Shown: piece after piece, positions 45,804-54,608 of the stretch
Layout of the letters: each line of letters begins with the position of its first letter
Numbering within the stretch: position 1 is the first letter of the stretch
From: VFZN01 sp963709325
Lineage (GTDB): Bacteria; Acidobacteriota; Vicinamibacteria; Vicinamibacterales; UBA2999
Length of the DNA: 64,000 nt
Reading direction: 5' to 3'
NCBI GenBank assembly: GCA_963709325.1
Contig: CAVPVV010000001.1
Span: 620,001-684,000 of the forward strand
Notes under the pieces: model-generated
Told to the model about the DNA's origin: nothing
Databases searched by the model: none
The model's input: only the letters and a program-made list of their open reading frames with translations
Translations under genes and position numbers: made by a program

Positions 45804-46316
45804 ATGGCCGCCATCCTCGACATCTATCTCGTTCGCCACGCCATCGCCGCCGAGCGCGGACCGAAGTACGCGGACGACCGCAAACGCCCACTGACGCCCG
45901 AAGGAATCAAGCGATTCGAAGAGGCGGTCGCGGGCCTCGTGGCGTTCGACGTCGAGCTCGACGTCATCCTCACCAGCCCGCTGACCCGAGCCGAGGAGAC
46001 GGCAACGCTGCTGGCGATCGGGCTGAAGAAACGCCCCCCGATCGAAGAGCTCGAGGCCCTCGCTCCGGGCGGCAAGTTCGCGGCGATCGTCGAGGCAGTG
46101 AGCAAACAGGCTCGCCGTCACCGGCGGAGGATCGCACTGGTCGGGCACGAACCGGATCTGGGGGAGACTGCGGCGCGTTGGCTCGGTGCGCGGGGACAGG
46201 TCGCTTTCCGGAAGGGTGCGGTTTGCGCCCTGGAGGTGGACAGCGCCACTCCGGCGGGACCCGCCACCCTCCACTGGCTGTTGCCGCCCCGGGTGCTGCG
46301 GCGGCTCGCTCCGTGA
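45804..46316 (+). CDS. sixA: Phosphohistidine phosphatase SixA-like
   Basis: The protein has 170 residues from ATG 45804, four bases after the CHAD stop; a longer frame runs back through that gene and is not used. The histidine-phosphatase motif YLVRHAIA is at the N-terminus, TSPLTRAEETATLL supplies the second active-site arginine, and the proton-donor His is in LVGHEPDLGE. This is the short SixA branch, which removes phosphate from phosphohistidine in phosphotransfer proteins. In CHAD operons it may act in phosphate metabolism more generally. Confidence 0.88.
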   Translation: MAAILDIYLVRHAIAAERGPKYADDRKRPLTPEGIKRFEEAVAGLVAFDVELDVILTSPLTRAEETATLLAIGLKKRPPIEELEALAPGGKFAAIVEAVSKQARRHRRRIALVGHEPDLGETAARWLGARGQVAFRKGAVCALEVDSATPAGPATLHWLLPPRVLRRLAP

Positions 46317-46347
46317 CCACTCCGCGGATCAACTCCGCCACCGCCTG

Positions 46348-47232
46348 ATGCGCGCCGTCGTCATCATCAACCCGATCTCAGGCCCGCGGCGGCATCGCTC
46401 GGTCGCTGATTGCACGGCCCTGGCCAAGGCCGTGTTCTCGCGGCACGACATCACCGCTGAGGTTCGGGTGACGACGGCTCGCGGCGATGCGCGCGCGTTC
46501 GGGGAGCAAGCGCGCGCCGACGGTGCGGAGATCGTTGTCGCGTGGGGCGGCGACGGAACGATCAATGAGGTCGGGAGCGCCATCGTTTTCTCCGAGGTCG
46601 CGCTCGGCATCGTCCCCGGCGGATCGGGCAACGGCCTGGCCCGCGACCTCGGCATTCCGCTGCACGCAGAGCGCGCGCTGGAGATCGCCGCGAGCGGGCG
46701 GCGGCGGCGGATCGACGCCGGCCAGATCGACACAGCGCTGTTCTTCAACGTGGCCGGCATCGGCCTCGATGCATTGATCGCCAGGCACATTGCTCATCCG
46801 GAGGCGCAGCGCGGACTGTCTGGCTACGCACGAGTCACCTTCGTCGAACTGCCGCGCTATCGTGCGCGGCACTACGAGATCGAGTGCGCAGGGCGGTGCC
46901 GCGCCGAACGCGCGTTGATCATCGCGCTGGCGAACTCGCGTCAGTACGGCAACGGTGCCCTGATCGCTCCGGCCGCGCGGCTCGACGATGGCCGGCTCGA
47001 TCTCGTGGTGGTGAAGGCGCAGCCGCTGTGGCGCATTCTCGCCAGGCTGCCGCACCTGTTTCGCGGCACCCTGTCGGACGCGCACGGTTTGACGATGGAA
47101 TCGATGACCGGAGTGACCATTCGCAGCGCCGATCCGATCGCCTATCACGCCGACGGCGAACCGGGGCTGGCCGCGTCAACGGTCGAGGTACGCGTGCATC
47201 CCGCCGCGCTCTCGGTTATTGTCTCTAAGTGA
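46348..47232 (+). CDS. Diacylglycerol/sphingosine kinase family lipid kinase
   Basis: The protein has 294 residues from ATG 46348; the open frame extends back into sixA but lacks family similarity there. The catalytic domain has VVIINPISGPRR at the start, then VVAWGGDGTINEVGSAIV and GIVPGGSGNGLARDLGIP, the ATP-binding and catalytic motifs. The C-terminal beta-sandwich ends in YHADGEPGLAASTVEVRVHP. It phosphorylates a lipid such as diacylglycerol. Its position 31 bases after sixA suggests one transcriptional unit CHAD-sixA-dgk. Confidence 0.88.
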   Translation: MRAVVIINPISGPRRHRSVADCTALAKAVFSRHDITAEVRVTTARGDARAFGEQARADGAEIVVAWGGDGTINEVGSAIVFSEVALGIVPGGSGNGLARDLGIPLHAERALEIAASGRRRRIDAGQIDTALFFNVAGIGLDALIARHIAHPEAQRGLSGYARVTFVELPRYRARHYEIECAGRCRAERALIIALANSRQYGNGALIAPAARLDDGRLDLVVVKAQPLWRILARLPHLFRGTLSDAHGLTMESMTGVTIRSADPIAYHADGEPGLAASTVEVRVHPAALSVIVSK

Positions 47233-47330
47233 TTGAAATCAATCGAGTTTATGGTGTTAGACCGTGGTTGTTTACACGGATTTTACTCGTGTGACTCGGC
47301 AACGCTGGGGCAGGATCAGGGGGGTTCAGT

Positions 47331-47537
47331 ATGCTCACCGAACGCCTTCGCAACGCCGAACATACGCGCCGATTCTCGATCGTCGCGACCAAGTCTGGAT
47401 GGGAAGTCCGCCGCGAAGAGGACAGCCGCCTGGTGCGGCGCGTCGAGTATCACGACTGGCATCGCGTCGAACGCGCCCGCCGATCGATCGCGCTCGAGGT
47501 GAGTGAGCTCGAAGCGGCGGGTTGGCGCCGCGAATAG
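47331..47537 (+). CDS. Small hypothetical protein
   Basis: The protein has 68 residues from ATG 47331, with a G-rich potential ribosome-binding site (GGGGGG) about seven bases before the start. It is charged and soluble: RRFSIVATKSGWEVRREEDSRLVRRVEYHDWHRVERARRSIALEVSELEAAGW. The early part (IVATKSGWEVRREEDSRLVRRVEYHDWHRVE) resembles short beta-hairpin proteins of the DUF2188 kind, but I am not certain. The 98 bases upstream are unusually AT-rich and include the inverted repeat GATTGAAATCAATC (47232-47245). Confidence 0.6.
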   Translation: MLTERLRNAEHTRRFSIVATKSGWEVRREEDSRLVRRVEYHDWHRVERARRSIALEVSELEAAGWRRE

Positions 47538-47544
47538 GGCGCGG

Positions 47545-48294
47545 TTACTCCACGAAGCGGTAGCCGAGGCCGACCACCGTTTCGATCTGCTTCCCGGCCT
47601 CTCCGAGCTTGCCGCGGAGCCGGCCGACGTGCACGTCCACCGACCGCGTCTCGATCAGCCGGTCGTATCCCCACACCCGCTCGAGCAATCGATCGCGTGA
47701 CAGCACGCGATTGCGATTCTCGACGAGGTAGCGAAGCAGCTCGAATTCGCGCCGGGTGAGGCGCACCGCCTCGCCGTCCACGTTGATCGCGACGGCGTCG
47801 AAGTCGGCCGTCAGGTGCTTGCCGCGATACACCGTCGGCGCGGCTGCAGACTCCTCGGTCTTGCCCCGGCGCAGCGCCGCCCGCACCCGCGCTGACAGCT
47901 CACGAAGGCTGAAGGGCTTGGTGACATAGTCGTCGGCACCCGCGTCGAGGCCGATGACGCGATCGCCCTCGCTGGTGCGCGCGGTGAGCATGATGATGGG
48001 TACGCGCGCCGTGGCCTGGCGCGACCGCAACAGCCGGCACACGTCCAGGCCGTTGAGCACCGGCAGGTTCAGGTCGAGAATGACGAGGTCCGGCGGCTGT
48101 TCGGTGGCGAGCCTGAGCGCCTGGTCGCCGCTGGCCGCGACCTCGACCGTCAACTCGCCGCTCCGCTCCAGGGTGTGGCGAATCAGACCGGCGATATCCC
48201 CCTCGTCTTCGACGACGAGCACTCGCGGGCGGACCGGCTGGGCTGCGGCCGGCTGAAGGTGAGTAACAGTGCGTTGAACGTTCCCTGACATCAT
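47545..48294 (-). CDS. OmpR/PhoB-type response regulator (no adjacent kinase)
   Basis: The protein has 249 residues from ATG 48294, which has AGGGGA six bases upstream. The receiver domain has VLVVEDEGDIAG, the phospho-acceptor Asp in DLVILDLNLPVLNG, the Thr in IIMLTART and the Lys in DDYVTKPFS. The winged-helix domain has LTRREFELLRYLVENRNRVLSRDRLLERVWGYDRLIETRSVDVHVGRLRGKLGE. No histidine kinase is next to it. A four-unit Pho box lies 59 bases upstream, so it is probably part of the phosphate regulon, perhaps autoregulated. A second PhoB-like regulator with its kinase is at 60808. Confidence 0.9.
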   Translation of the reverse strand: MMSGNVQRTVTHLQPAAAQPVRPRVLVVEDEGDIAGLIRHTLERSGELTVEVAASGDQALRLATEQPPDLVILDLNLPVLNGLDVCRLLRSRQATARVPIIMLTARTSEGDRVIGLDAGADDYVTKPFSLRELSARVRAALRRGKTEESAAAPTVYRGKHLTADFDAVAINVDGEAVRLTRREFELLRYLVENRNRVLSRDRLLERVWGYDRLIETRSVDVHVGRLRGKLGEAGKQIETVVGLGYRFVE

Positions 48295-48352
48295 GCGTGG
48301 TCCCCTGGGGAGCCTCCCAAGGTTCACGGTAGCGTCGGAACGTTTCCGCGCC

Positions 48353-48392
48353 GTGTCAGGGTGGTTAATTCTGAGTTACCAAAGCGTCACCG
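48353..48392 (-). promoter_or_regulatory. Pho box (four 7-mers, 11-bp period) upstream of the 47545 regulator
   Basis: Minus strand: CGGTGAC-4-TGGTAAC-4-AATTAAC-4-CTGACAC. The final C of each unit is exactly 11 bases from the next. The only gene reading away from it on this strand is the response regulator starting at 48294. Confidence 0.72.
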
Positions 48393-48408
48393 CTGCGGCA
48401 TGCCGCTG

Positions 48409-49677
48409 TCACACCGTGGTTCCCGGCTGGATCACGCCGTCCTTGGGAACGATCACGATCCCGTTCCGGATGTAATAGCCAGGGCCATCGGCGTGCTCGA
48501 TGCGGGCCTCGTTCACGAGCCGCGCGCCGTCGCCGATGCGCGCATTCTTGTCCACGATCACGCGGTCGAGCACGACATTGCGGCCGATGCCGATTGGGAT
48601 TTCGCCGGGAATCGCGGCATCGCTCGCGGATTCGTAATAGTCCGACCCCAGCAGCACGGAACGCTCGATGCGGCAACCGGATCCGATCGTGGTGCGGATG
48701 CCGAGCACGGAATCGGCGATCTGGGCATCCTCGACGTAGCACCCTTCGGCCACCAGTGCCTTCGACAGATCGCATCCGATCAGCTTCGACGGCGGCAGGA
48801 ACCGCGCGTGGGTGTAGATCGGGCGGGTCGGGTGATAGAAGTTGAACGCCGCATCGGGGCGCGTCAGCATGATGTTCGCTTCGTAGAAGCTGCCGATGGT
48901 GCCGACGTCGGCCCAGTAGTCGTCATGCGAGAAGGCCCGCACGCGGTAGCGGCTCAGCGCGCCGGGAATCAACTCGCGCCCGAAGTCGTCGCCGGTTTCC
49001 TCGTCGAGCAGCTCGAGCAGCACATCGCGGGTGAACAGATAGATGCCCATCGATGCGATGTGGGGCCGATCCACGTCCGGCTGCGCGAAACCTGCGGCCA
49101 TGCCCTCGCTGGGCGCCATCTGCGCGAGGCGCTCGCGATCCGGCTTCTCTTCAAAGCTGGCGATCGCCCCCTGCCGGTCGAAGGTGAAGATACCCATGCC
49201 GGTCGCCTCTTCCGCGTTCACCGGCAGCGCGGCAATCGTGATGTCGGCGTGGCGTTCCAGGTGCGCCTCGAGCAGCCGGGCGTAGTCCATCCGGTAGAGG
49301 TGATCGCCGGCGAGGATCAGGTAGTGGTCGGCGTCGTGCTGGATGAAGTGGCGCTGCGCCTTGCGGACGGCGTCGGCGGTGCCCTGAAACCAGCTGGTGG
49401 ACTGCGGCGTCTGCTCGGCGGCGAGGATCTCCACGAACCCGCGGGAATACTGATCCATCCGGTAGGTGTTGCTGACGTGACGATTGAGCGACGCCGAGTT
49501 GAACTGCGTCAGCACGAAGATGCGCCGCAGGTCGGCATGCAGGCAGTTGCTGATCGGCACGTCGATGAGCCGGTACTTGCCCCCAATCGGTACCGCCGGC
49601 TTCGAGCGGAGCTCAGTCAGAGGGTGGAGGCGGGTCCCCGCGCCGCCGCCAAGGATCAGGGCCAGGACGTTCCGCAT
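48409..49677 (-). CDS. glgC: Glucose-1-phosphate adenylyltransferase
   Basis: The protein has 422 residues from ATG 49677; the frame continues 31 codons upstream without similarity. The nucleotidyltransferase N-terminus is VLALILGGGAGTRLHPLTELRSKPAVPIGGKYRLIDVPISNC, with STSWFQGTADAVRKAQ, LAGDHLYRMDY and FEEKPDRERL as further GlgC motifs. The left-handed beta-helix C-terminus has DAQIADSVLGIRTTIGSGCRIERSVLLGSDYYE. It makes ADP-glucose for glycogen from ATP and glucose-1-phosphate. No other glg gene is close. TTATCC ten bases before the start is a possible -10. Confidence 0.95.
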   Translation of the reverse strand: MRNVLALILGGGAGTRLHPLTELRSKPAVPIGGKYRLIDVPISNCLHADLRRIFVLTQFNSASLNRHVSNTYRMDQYSRGFVEILAAEQTPQSTSWFQGTADAVRKAQRHFIQHDADHYLILAGDHLYRMDYARLLEAHLERHADITIAALPVNAEEATGMGIFTFDRQGAIASFEEKPDRERLAQMAPSEGMAAGFAQPDVDRPHIASMGIYLFTRDVLLELLDEETGDDFGRELIPGALSRYRVRAFSHDDYWADVGTIGSFYEANIMLTRPDAAFNFYHPTRPIYTHARFLPPSKLIGCDLSKALVAEGCYVEDAQIADSVLGIRTTIGSGCRIERSVLLGSDYYESASDAAIPGEIPIGIGRNVVLDRVIVDKNARIGDGARLVNEARIEHADGPGYYIRNGIVIVPKDGVIQPGTTV

Positions 49678-49714
49678 GGCCGGCTCAGGATAACAGGTCG
49701 CCGGGCTGTTACCT

Positions 49715-51166
49715 TCAACGGCTCCTGCGGAAGGGAATGACGCCGCCGAGATCGCCGTCGCGAGTGGCAATCATCCACGACATCGCCTTCTTGGGGAGGA
49801 ACGACTCGCGGACGAAACCGCGGTTGGCGACCTGCCGCACCTCCCATTCGAGGCGATCGGAGAAGACGCGATACACGCGGAATGTATTGGGCCACTCCAC
49901 GAAGGCCGCGTTCTGCACGAACGGGAGCCCGTCCACCACGTTCACTTCGTCCCAATGATCGTGGCCGTTGATCGAGGCGATGACGTTGGGCGCGCCGCGC
50001 ACGAGGTCGAGCAGCGTCGTCCGCCCGAGCTCGCTCCAGTCCTGCAGGCGGAACCCGCACGACGAGACGCTGCCGCGATTGAAGACGGGGTAGTGCCAGA
50101 CGAAGACGGTCGGCGTCGATCGATCAGCCGCCAGGGTCTCGGCCAGCCACTGGACCTTCTTCACCCGTACGGGCTCGTCTTCGACAGCCACGTCCATGAC
50201 GACGAAGCGCAGTGGCGGACGCATGAACGTGTAGTCGAGCGTCCCACCGGGGAAGTACGGCGCCAGCAGCTCGAGCGCGTCGGGCCGTGACGAGGGCAGA
50301 TAGCGGTCGTGATTGCCGATACAGCCGTACACTGTCAGCGGCTGCGCGGCGAGCAGATCGCGCACCAGGATGAATTCGTCTCGCGTGGCCTTCTCGGTCA
50401 TGTCGCCGCCGTGCATGACGAACGCCATCCCCTCGGTCGCCAGCGACTCCAGCGTCCGCCGCAATTCCGGCGCGGCGGCCTCGCCCATCTTGCGGTTCAT
50501 CCAGTCCTCGCGGCCGCTGCGCCGGAGGTGTGTATCACTGATGAACGCGAATTGGTACAGCGGTGCTTCCACGGGCCGGTCGAGCCTATGGAGCGTCAGC
50601 GACACGAACGTGCCTCCCGGACGGAAGTGGGGCGCCGCGATGGTGAGGTAGCGGCGGCCTGCGCGCATCAGCCAGGGGTGCAGGGCGACGCGGGACTCAG
50701 GCCGGACGCCCGCGACCTTCGGCGCGGGGTCGGTAATCTCCTTGATGCCCCACTCGGCCGCGCCGGTCATCGGCGCCCCGACAAGTGCCGTATCGCAGAG
50801 GATCGAGGCGCGGAGGCCAGGTCGAACATCCGGTGCCGATTCAAGCGTGAGCTCGGCCGATACCCACGCGGCACGAGGCATGTCCAGGGCAAACGTCAAC
50901 AAGCCGTCGGGCGAAACGCCGAGCGAACCATCCGATGGCCGGCTTACCGAGCCCCCGCCGAGCGAGGGAACGTACGCGCCGTCCCGCGCGCGCAATTCGA
51001 GCGTGGTGCTCGAGAACGTCCTGGCGCGATCGTCGGCGAGCGCGCGAGCCTGGCGCTCGACTTGCGGGTACACCGCGATCGGCGAGGCTGGCGCGGCGCC
51101 GGCAAGCGCAGTCCGGCCGAGCGCGGTTGTAGCGCCGACCGTCGACAGAAAGACGCGCCGGTTCAC
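49715..51166 (-). CDS. Exported calcineurin-like metallophosphoesterase
   Basis: The protein has 483 residues with an N-terminal NRRVFLSTVGATTALGRTALAG, a twin-arginine-like export signal. An N-terminal beta-rich domain (to about residue 205) precedes the phosphoesterase: FAFISDTHL, FVMHGGDMTEKA, YGCIGNHDRYL, FVWHYPVFNRG and SINGHDHWDEVN, the complete five-motif di-metal site. Specificity is open; it may be a phosphodiesterase or phosphomonoesterase acting outside the cytoplasm, which would fit the phosphate-acquisition theme of the region. The GTG start is seven bases after a TATAGT box, so the transcript may be leaderless. Confidence 0.88.
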   Translation of the reverse strand: MNRRVFLSTVGATTALGRTALAGAAPASPIAVYPQVERQARALADDRARTFSSTTLELRARDGAYVPSLGGGSVSRPSDGSLGVSPDGLLTFALDMPRAAWVSAELTLESAPDVRPGLRASILCDTALVGAPMTGAAEWGIKEITDPAPKVAGVRPESRVALHPWLMRAGRRYLTIAAPHFRPGGTFVSLTLHRLDRPVEAPLYQFAFISDTHLRRSGREDWMNRKMGEAAAPELRRTLESLATEGMAFVMHGGDMTEKATRDEFILVRDLLAAQPLTVYGCIGNHDRYLPSSRPDALELLAPYFPGGTLDYTFMRPPLRFVVMDVAVEDEPVRVKKVQWLAETLAADRSTPTVFVWHYPVFNRGSVSSCGFRLQDWSELGRTTLLDLVRGAPNVIASINGHDHWDEVNVVDGLPFVQNAAFVEWPNTFRVYRVFSDRLEWEVRQVANRGFVRESFLPKKAMSWMIATRDGDLGGVIPFRRSR

Positions 51167-51173
51167 CTTGCGG

Positions 51174-51179
51174 ACTATA
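51174..51179 (-). promoter_or_regulatory. -10 element (TATAGT) placed for a leaderless transcript
   Basis: TATAGT on the minus strand ends seven bases before the GTG start at 51166 of the metallophosphoesterase. Confidence 0.45.
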
Positions 51180-51317
51180 ACAAAGGCGTTCGACGCTGGA
51201 TGCGGCTACAAAGCGCCCGCGGTTTTCCGTCTCTACGTCCGCAACTTCGTCTCCGAACTGCTGTATCACCGCCCCAAAGACAGTAGTCACATCGACGTCA
51301 GGCAGTCCTAGGACTCC

Positions 51318-52748
51318 TCACCAGAAGCCTAGCGCCTTCCACCAGGCGAAGCCGATGGTCAGCCAGATGGCGACGTTGACCAACGAGACGATGAACCCCA
51401 CACGCCACCAGTCCGCGAACGACACGTAACCGACGCCGAACAGGATTGGACCGGTCGTCGTGCCGTAGTGGGTGAGCCCGGCCGGCAGGTTGGCAAGGCA
51501 GAGCAGGCTGTAGACGGCAAGCTGCGGCGGGACGCCGATGCTGACCAGGAGCACGACGAAGGGCGGGAACATCGCGAGCACGTGGGCGGTGATGCTCGCG
51601 AACGCGTAGTGCGTGTAGAAGTAGATGATCAGGATGGCGAGCAGCACCGCCACCCACGGGATGCCGACGAACCAGCCGCCGACGGTCTGTGCAAACAACT
51701 TCGTGGTCCCCGTGGCGTTGAGGATCTCGCCCATCCGGAGCAGCCCGCCGTACCACACGAATACGTCCCAGGCCGCCCGCTCCGAGGTGACCGTCTGCCA
51801 CGCCATCGTGCCGGTGGCCAGGAGCACGGCCAGCCCGACCAGCGCGACGAAGGTCACATCGAGACGGTGCCAGCCCGAGGTGATCCACATCAGGCCGACG
51901 CCGGCAAAGACCGCGAGCGTGATCCGTTCGTCGCGCGACAGCGGGCCCATGTTCCGAATCTCGCTCGCGGCGAAGGCCGGCGCTTCCGGAGTGCGAACCA
52001 CCTCCGGCGTCACCAGCCGATGCACCACCCACGGCACGACGAGGCACGAGGCCAGGCCGGGAACGATCGCGGCGACGAGCCAGCTTGTCCAGGTGACCGG
52101 GACGTTCACGAGCTTCGCAGCGAGGGATGCGCCGAGGACGTTGCTGGCCTGGCCGGTGAAGAACATCGCGCAGGCGACCGCCGAACCTTGATACAGGCTG
52201 GAGACGAGGAAGGTGCCGAGCCGCTGGGCAGTCGGTCCCGGGCGCGAGTCGAACAGCTCGGCGATCCGTCGCGCGACCGGCAGCAGCATCCCGGCCGATC
52301 GGGCGGTGATCGACGGCACGCCGGAAGCGAGGGTCACGTCGGTCATCAGCAGCGCGTAGGAGACCCCCAGCGAGGTCTTGCCGAAGGCGCGGATGAAGAG
52401 TAGCGCAATCCGCCGCGCCAGCCCGGTGTCGAGCATCGACCGCGCGATCAGCATCGCCAGGATGACGAGCCATACCGGCGGCTCGGCGAAGCCGCCAAGC
52501 GCCTCGCGCATCGGGGTACCGTTGGCGGTCATCGCCGTCAGGCCCATGATCACCAGCGCCGACGCCGGCAGCGGCTCTGCGACCATGCCGGCGATGACGC
52601 AGGCGAAGATCGCGGCGGTGCGCCAGCCTTGCGGCGTGATCGCCTCCGGCCGCGGCAGCGCGTGGGCGATGAACAGGTAGAGGAGGACGAGCGCGATCAG
52701 GCCTCGCACCCGGAACCGCGGGGACGTAGACGACGCCGGCGAGGCCAT
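51318..52748 (-). CDS. SLC13/DASS family anion permease
   Basis: The protein has 476 residues with about eleven transmembrane segments. The N-terminal block has PLPASALVIMGLTAM and ANGTPMREALGGFAEPPVWLVILAMLIARSMLDTGLARRIALLFI. The two SNT-type substrate/sodium loops appear as LASGVPSITARSAGMLLP and LTHYGTTTGPILFG, typical of divalent anion:Na+ symporters (dicarboxylate, citrate or sulfate). GVSYALLMTDVTLASG marks the first hairpin. The substrate is not determined. It is preceded by TATAAT ten bases before the ATG. Its 3' neighbour on the same strand is the metallophosphoesterase, 151 bases away. Confidence 0.88.
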   Translation of the reverse strand: MASPASSTSPRFRVRGLIALVLLYLFIAHALPRPEAITPQGWRTAAIFACVIAGMVAEPLPASALVIMGLTAMTANGTPMREALGGFAEPPVWLVILAMLIARSMLDTGLARRIALLFIRAFGKTSLGVSYALLMTDVTLASGVPSITARSAGMLLPVARRIAELFDSRPGPTAQRLGTFLVSSLYQGSAVACAMFFTGQASNVLGASLAAKLVNVPVTWTSWLVAAIVPGLASCLVVPWVVHRLVTPEVVRTPEAPAFAASEIRNMGPLSRDERITLAVFAGVGLMWITSGWHRLDVTFVALVGLAVLLATGTMAWQTVTSERAAWDVFVWYGGLLRMGEILNATGTTKLFAQTVGGWFVGIPWVAVLLAILIIYFYTHYAFASITAHVLAMFPPFVVLLVSIGVPPQLAVYSLLCLANLPAGLTHYGTTTGPILFGVGYVSFADWWRVGFIVSLVNVAIWLTIGFAWWKALGFW

Positions 52749-53031
52749 CCGGGCGCCGATTATATTCGGACTAGCGCCACGCTTGGCGGTCGATCAGGCC
52801 GCAACCCTCTGGAGATCTCGTCGCGGATGATTCGCAACAGGATTGTTGCCTTGACGTCACGCCACTGTCGGCTGCCTCCCTTACTTTGAGTTCAACGGTC
52901 GTGCAGCACCAGGCCGAGGCCCTGCCGAGGGCTCTGCTGCGACGGGCGCAGATGATACAGCGACGAACCTGGCCCTGGAGCCAGAGTCGCTCCAGCTTCC
53001 TGGTTTCGCGTTGTGTCATCTGCGGCCGCCG
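52749..53031. other. Gene-free spacer
   Basis: The 283 bases between the SLC13 start and the phytase-like gene hold the SLC13 promoter (TATAAT near 52760 on the minus strand). A Cys/Arg-rich 82-codon minus-strand frame also lies here, which I do not think is a gene. No repeat or RNA structure is obvious. Confidence 0.5.
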
Positions 53032-54366
53032 TCATCTGCCGAGCGCTTTCTTCACCTGGCCCGGGGGATCGAGAGGTCCGGGCAGGAACTGCGGCTCCAG
53101 ACCGAGCGGCGACGTCAACTCCGCATCGTCGATCGCGAGCGCGTAGATCTGCGTCGGATTCGCCGGTACGAGGTCGTTATCGCTGAGGACATAGAGCACG
53201 TGCCTGCCGTCGGGCAGGTCCGGTCCCCAGGCCAGACCTTCGATCTCTTCCGCGATCGCCCTCGCGTCGCGGTTCTGCAACCCGAAGTCCGAGTCGAGCA
53301 AATCGATGAAGAGCGACTTCTGGATCGGAACGACGCCGGCGGGAAGCGTGGTTGACGACAGGGTCCGGTCAGACACCTCGGTCGCGCCGTTGATGTCGAT
53401 CTTGTAGATCCATTTGCGGGTCGGCGCTTGCGGCTCGGCGGACAGCCACGACCGATTGTCCCGTTCGACCACCAGAAACTGGTGATCGTTGACTGCGAGA
53501 ATCTCGCTCACGCCCTGTCCACGATTCGACGCCTCGATGCGATAGACATACTCGTGAGTGTCGCCTGAGGTCAGGTCGATCGCCAGGATGCGGTTGTTCA
53601 GCCCGATGCGGTCGGGTGTGCCGGGGTTCAACGCGCCGTCCTGCAGGAGCGCGTTCTGCATCACGCCGACCAGGGTGAAGCCGTCCTGACTGATCGCGAG
53701 CCCTTCCATGCCTCTGTTGGCCTGACGGCCGGAGGTATTGGTAAGCAGCTCCACGTTCGGATCGGCGCTCTGGTTGGCGATCTGGAATTTCGAAGGAATC
53801 TCGATGCGCTGCACCAGGTTCCCCTGCCGATCGAACTCGAACACATAGGGGCCGTACTCGTCGGAGACGTAGAAGTTGCCATTCGCGCCGATCCGAACGC
53901 CCTCCGGGTCGAGCCTGAGAGTGCGCTGTGGGTTGTCCGGATCGAATGCACCGGCTCCACCCACGAACGTTTGCCCGAACTCATTCCTCAGGAACCGGGT
54001 GTCGAGCAGCACGGTCGAGATCTGCTTCGTCTGCGGATCTGTCGTGATGTGGAAGAAATGAAAGCGATCGAGATACGGGACATCGGTCAGGCCATTGAAC
54101 GGGCCGCGGTCGGGCGCCGCGACGAAGACGTTGTCGTGTCCGGTGTAGGCGAGCGCCGAGCCGAAACCGCCCAGCACCGACTTGGGGACGCAATTGGCCG
54201 GCGCGCCGGCCTGGCAGATGCTGCCGGCCAGGCCGGACTTGTCGATCGCGTCGCCGGAGATGTATCCGATGCCGACCAGTTCTATGCCCGGGGGGGCGGA
54301 GGCGAGCAGCGAAGATGCACAGAGAAGCAGGGTGGCAGCCAGGGCCCATCGTACGCAGCGTGTCAT
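53032..54366 (-). CDS. Exported phytase-like esterase-activity protein
   Basis: The protein has 444 residues with a signal peptide (LAATLLLCASSLLASAPPG). The body is a beta-propeller-like, repeat-rich protein of the esterase-like activity of phytase family: ELVGIGYISGDAIDKSG, YLDRFHFFHITTD, LRLDPEGVRIGANGNFYVSDEYGPYVFEFDRQGNLVQRIEIPSKF, NRGMEGLAISQDGFTLVGVMQNALLQDG, and EIEGLAWGPDLPDGRHVLYVLSDND. The DEYGP and NRGMEGL phrases are diagnostic. Related proteins are induced under phosphate limitation. It is divergent from a TonB receptor that carries a Pho box, so the pair could take up an organic phosphate, which is inference. I saw no convincing Pho box reading toward this gene. Confidence 0.85.
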   Translation of the reverse strand: MTRCVRWALAATLLLCASSLLASAPPGIELVGIGYISGDAIDKSGLAGSICQAGAPANCVPKSVLGGFGSALAYTGHDNVFVAAPDRGPFNGLTDVPYLDRFHFFHITTDPQTKQISTVLLDTRFLRNEFGQTFVGGAGAFDPDNPQRTLRLDPEGVRIGANGNFYVSDEYGPYVFEFDRQGNLVQRIEIPSKFQIANQSADPNVELLTNTSGRQANRGMEGLAISQDGFTLVGVMQNALLQDGALNPGTPDRIGLNNRILAIDLTSGDTHEYVYRIEASNRGQGVSEILAVNDHQFLVVERDNRSWLSAEPQAPTRKWIYKIDINGATEVSDRTLSSTTLPAGVVPIQKSLFIDLLDSDFGLQNRDARAIAEEIEGLAWGPDLPDGRHVLYVLSDNDLVPANPTQIYALAIDDAELTSPLGLEPQFLPGPLDPPGQVKKALGR

Positions 54367-54522
54367 TCGATCACGGCTCCTTTGAGTGAACGTACGGTGA
54401 AGAGCTTGTGCTGGCGGTCGTGGGGACCGTGCGACTGCCCGGCAACAACGGCGTAAATTTGTGGCGGTCCCCGAGCCGCCCCCAACTCCCCGCCTTTTGT
54501 CACCGTTCGGCTTTCGCAGGTG

Positions 54523-54562
54523 AGTTAACCCACCTGTAACAGGCCTGTCATGGCCGCTTCAC
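54523..54562 (+). promoter_or_regulatory. Pho box (11-bp period) upstream of the TonB receptor
   Basis: AGTTAAC-4-CTGTAAC-4-CTGTCAT-4-GCTTCAC. The central pair differs from the E. coli consensus CTGTCAT-4-CTGTCAY at only two or three positions. It ends 46 bases before the receptor start at 54609. A weak CATTAG at 54570-54575 could be the -10. It is the clearest of the four sites. Confidence 0.78.
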
Positions 54563-54608
54563 CCGGCCCCATTAGCCTCATCAGGTGCAATTCACTGGAG
54601 GACTCACA

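Noticed and set aside
52771..53019. 82-codon minus-strand frame in the spacer before the phytase-like gene
   Set aside because: Cys/Arg/Ser-rich with no motif or ribosome-binding site. The region holds a promoter and is better read as spacer.
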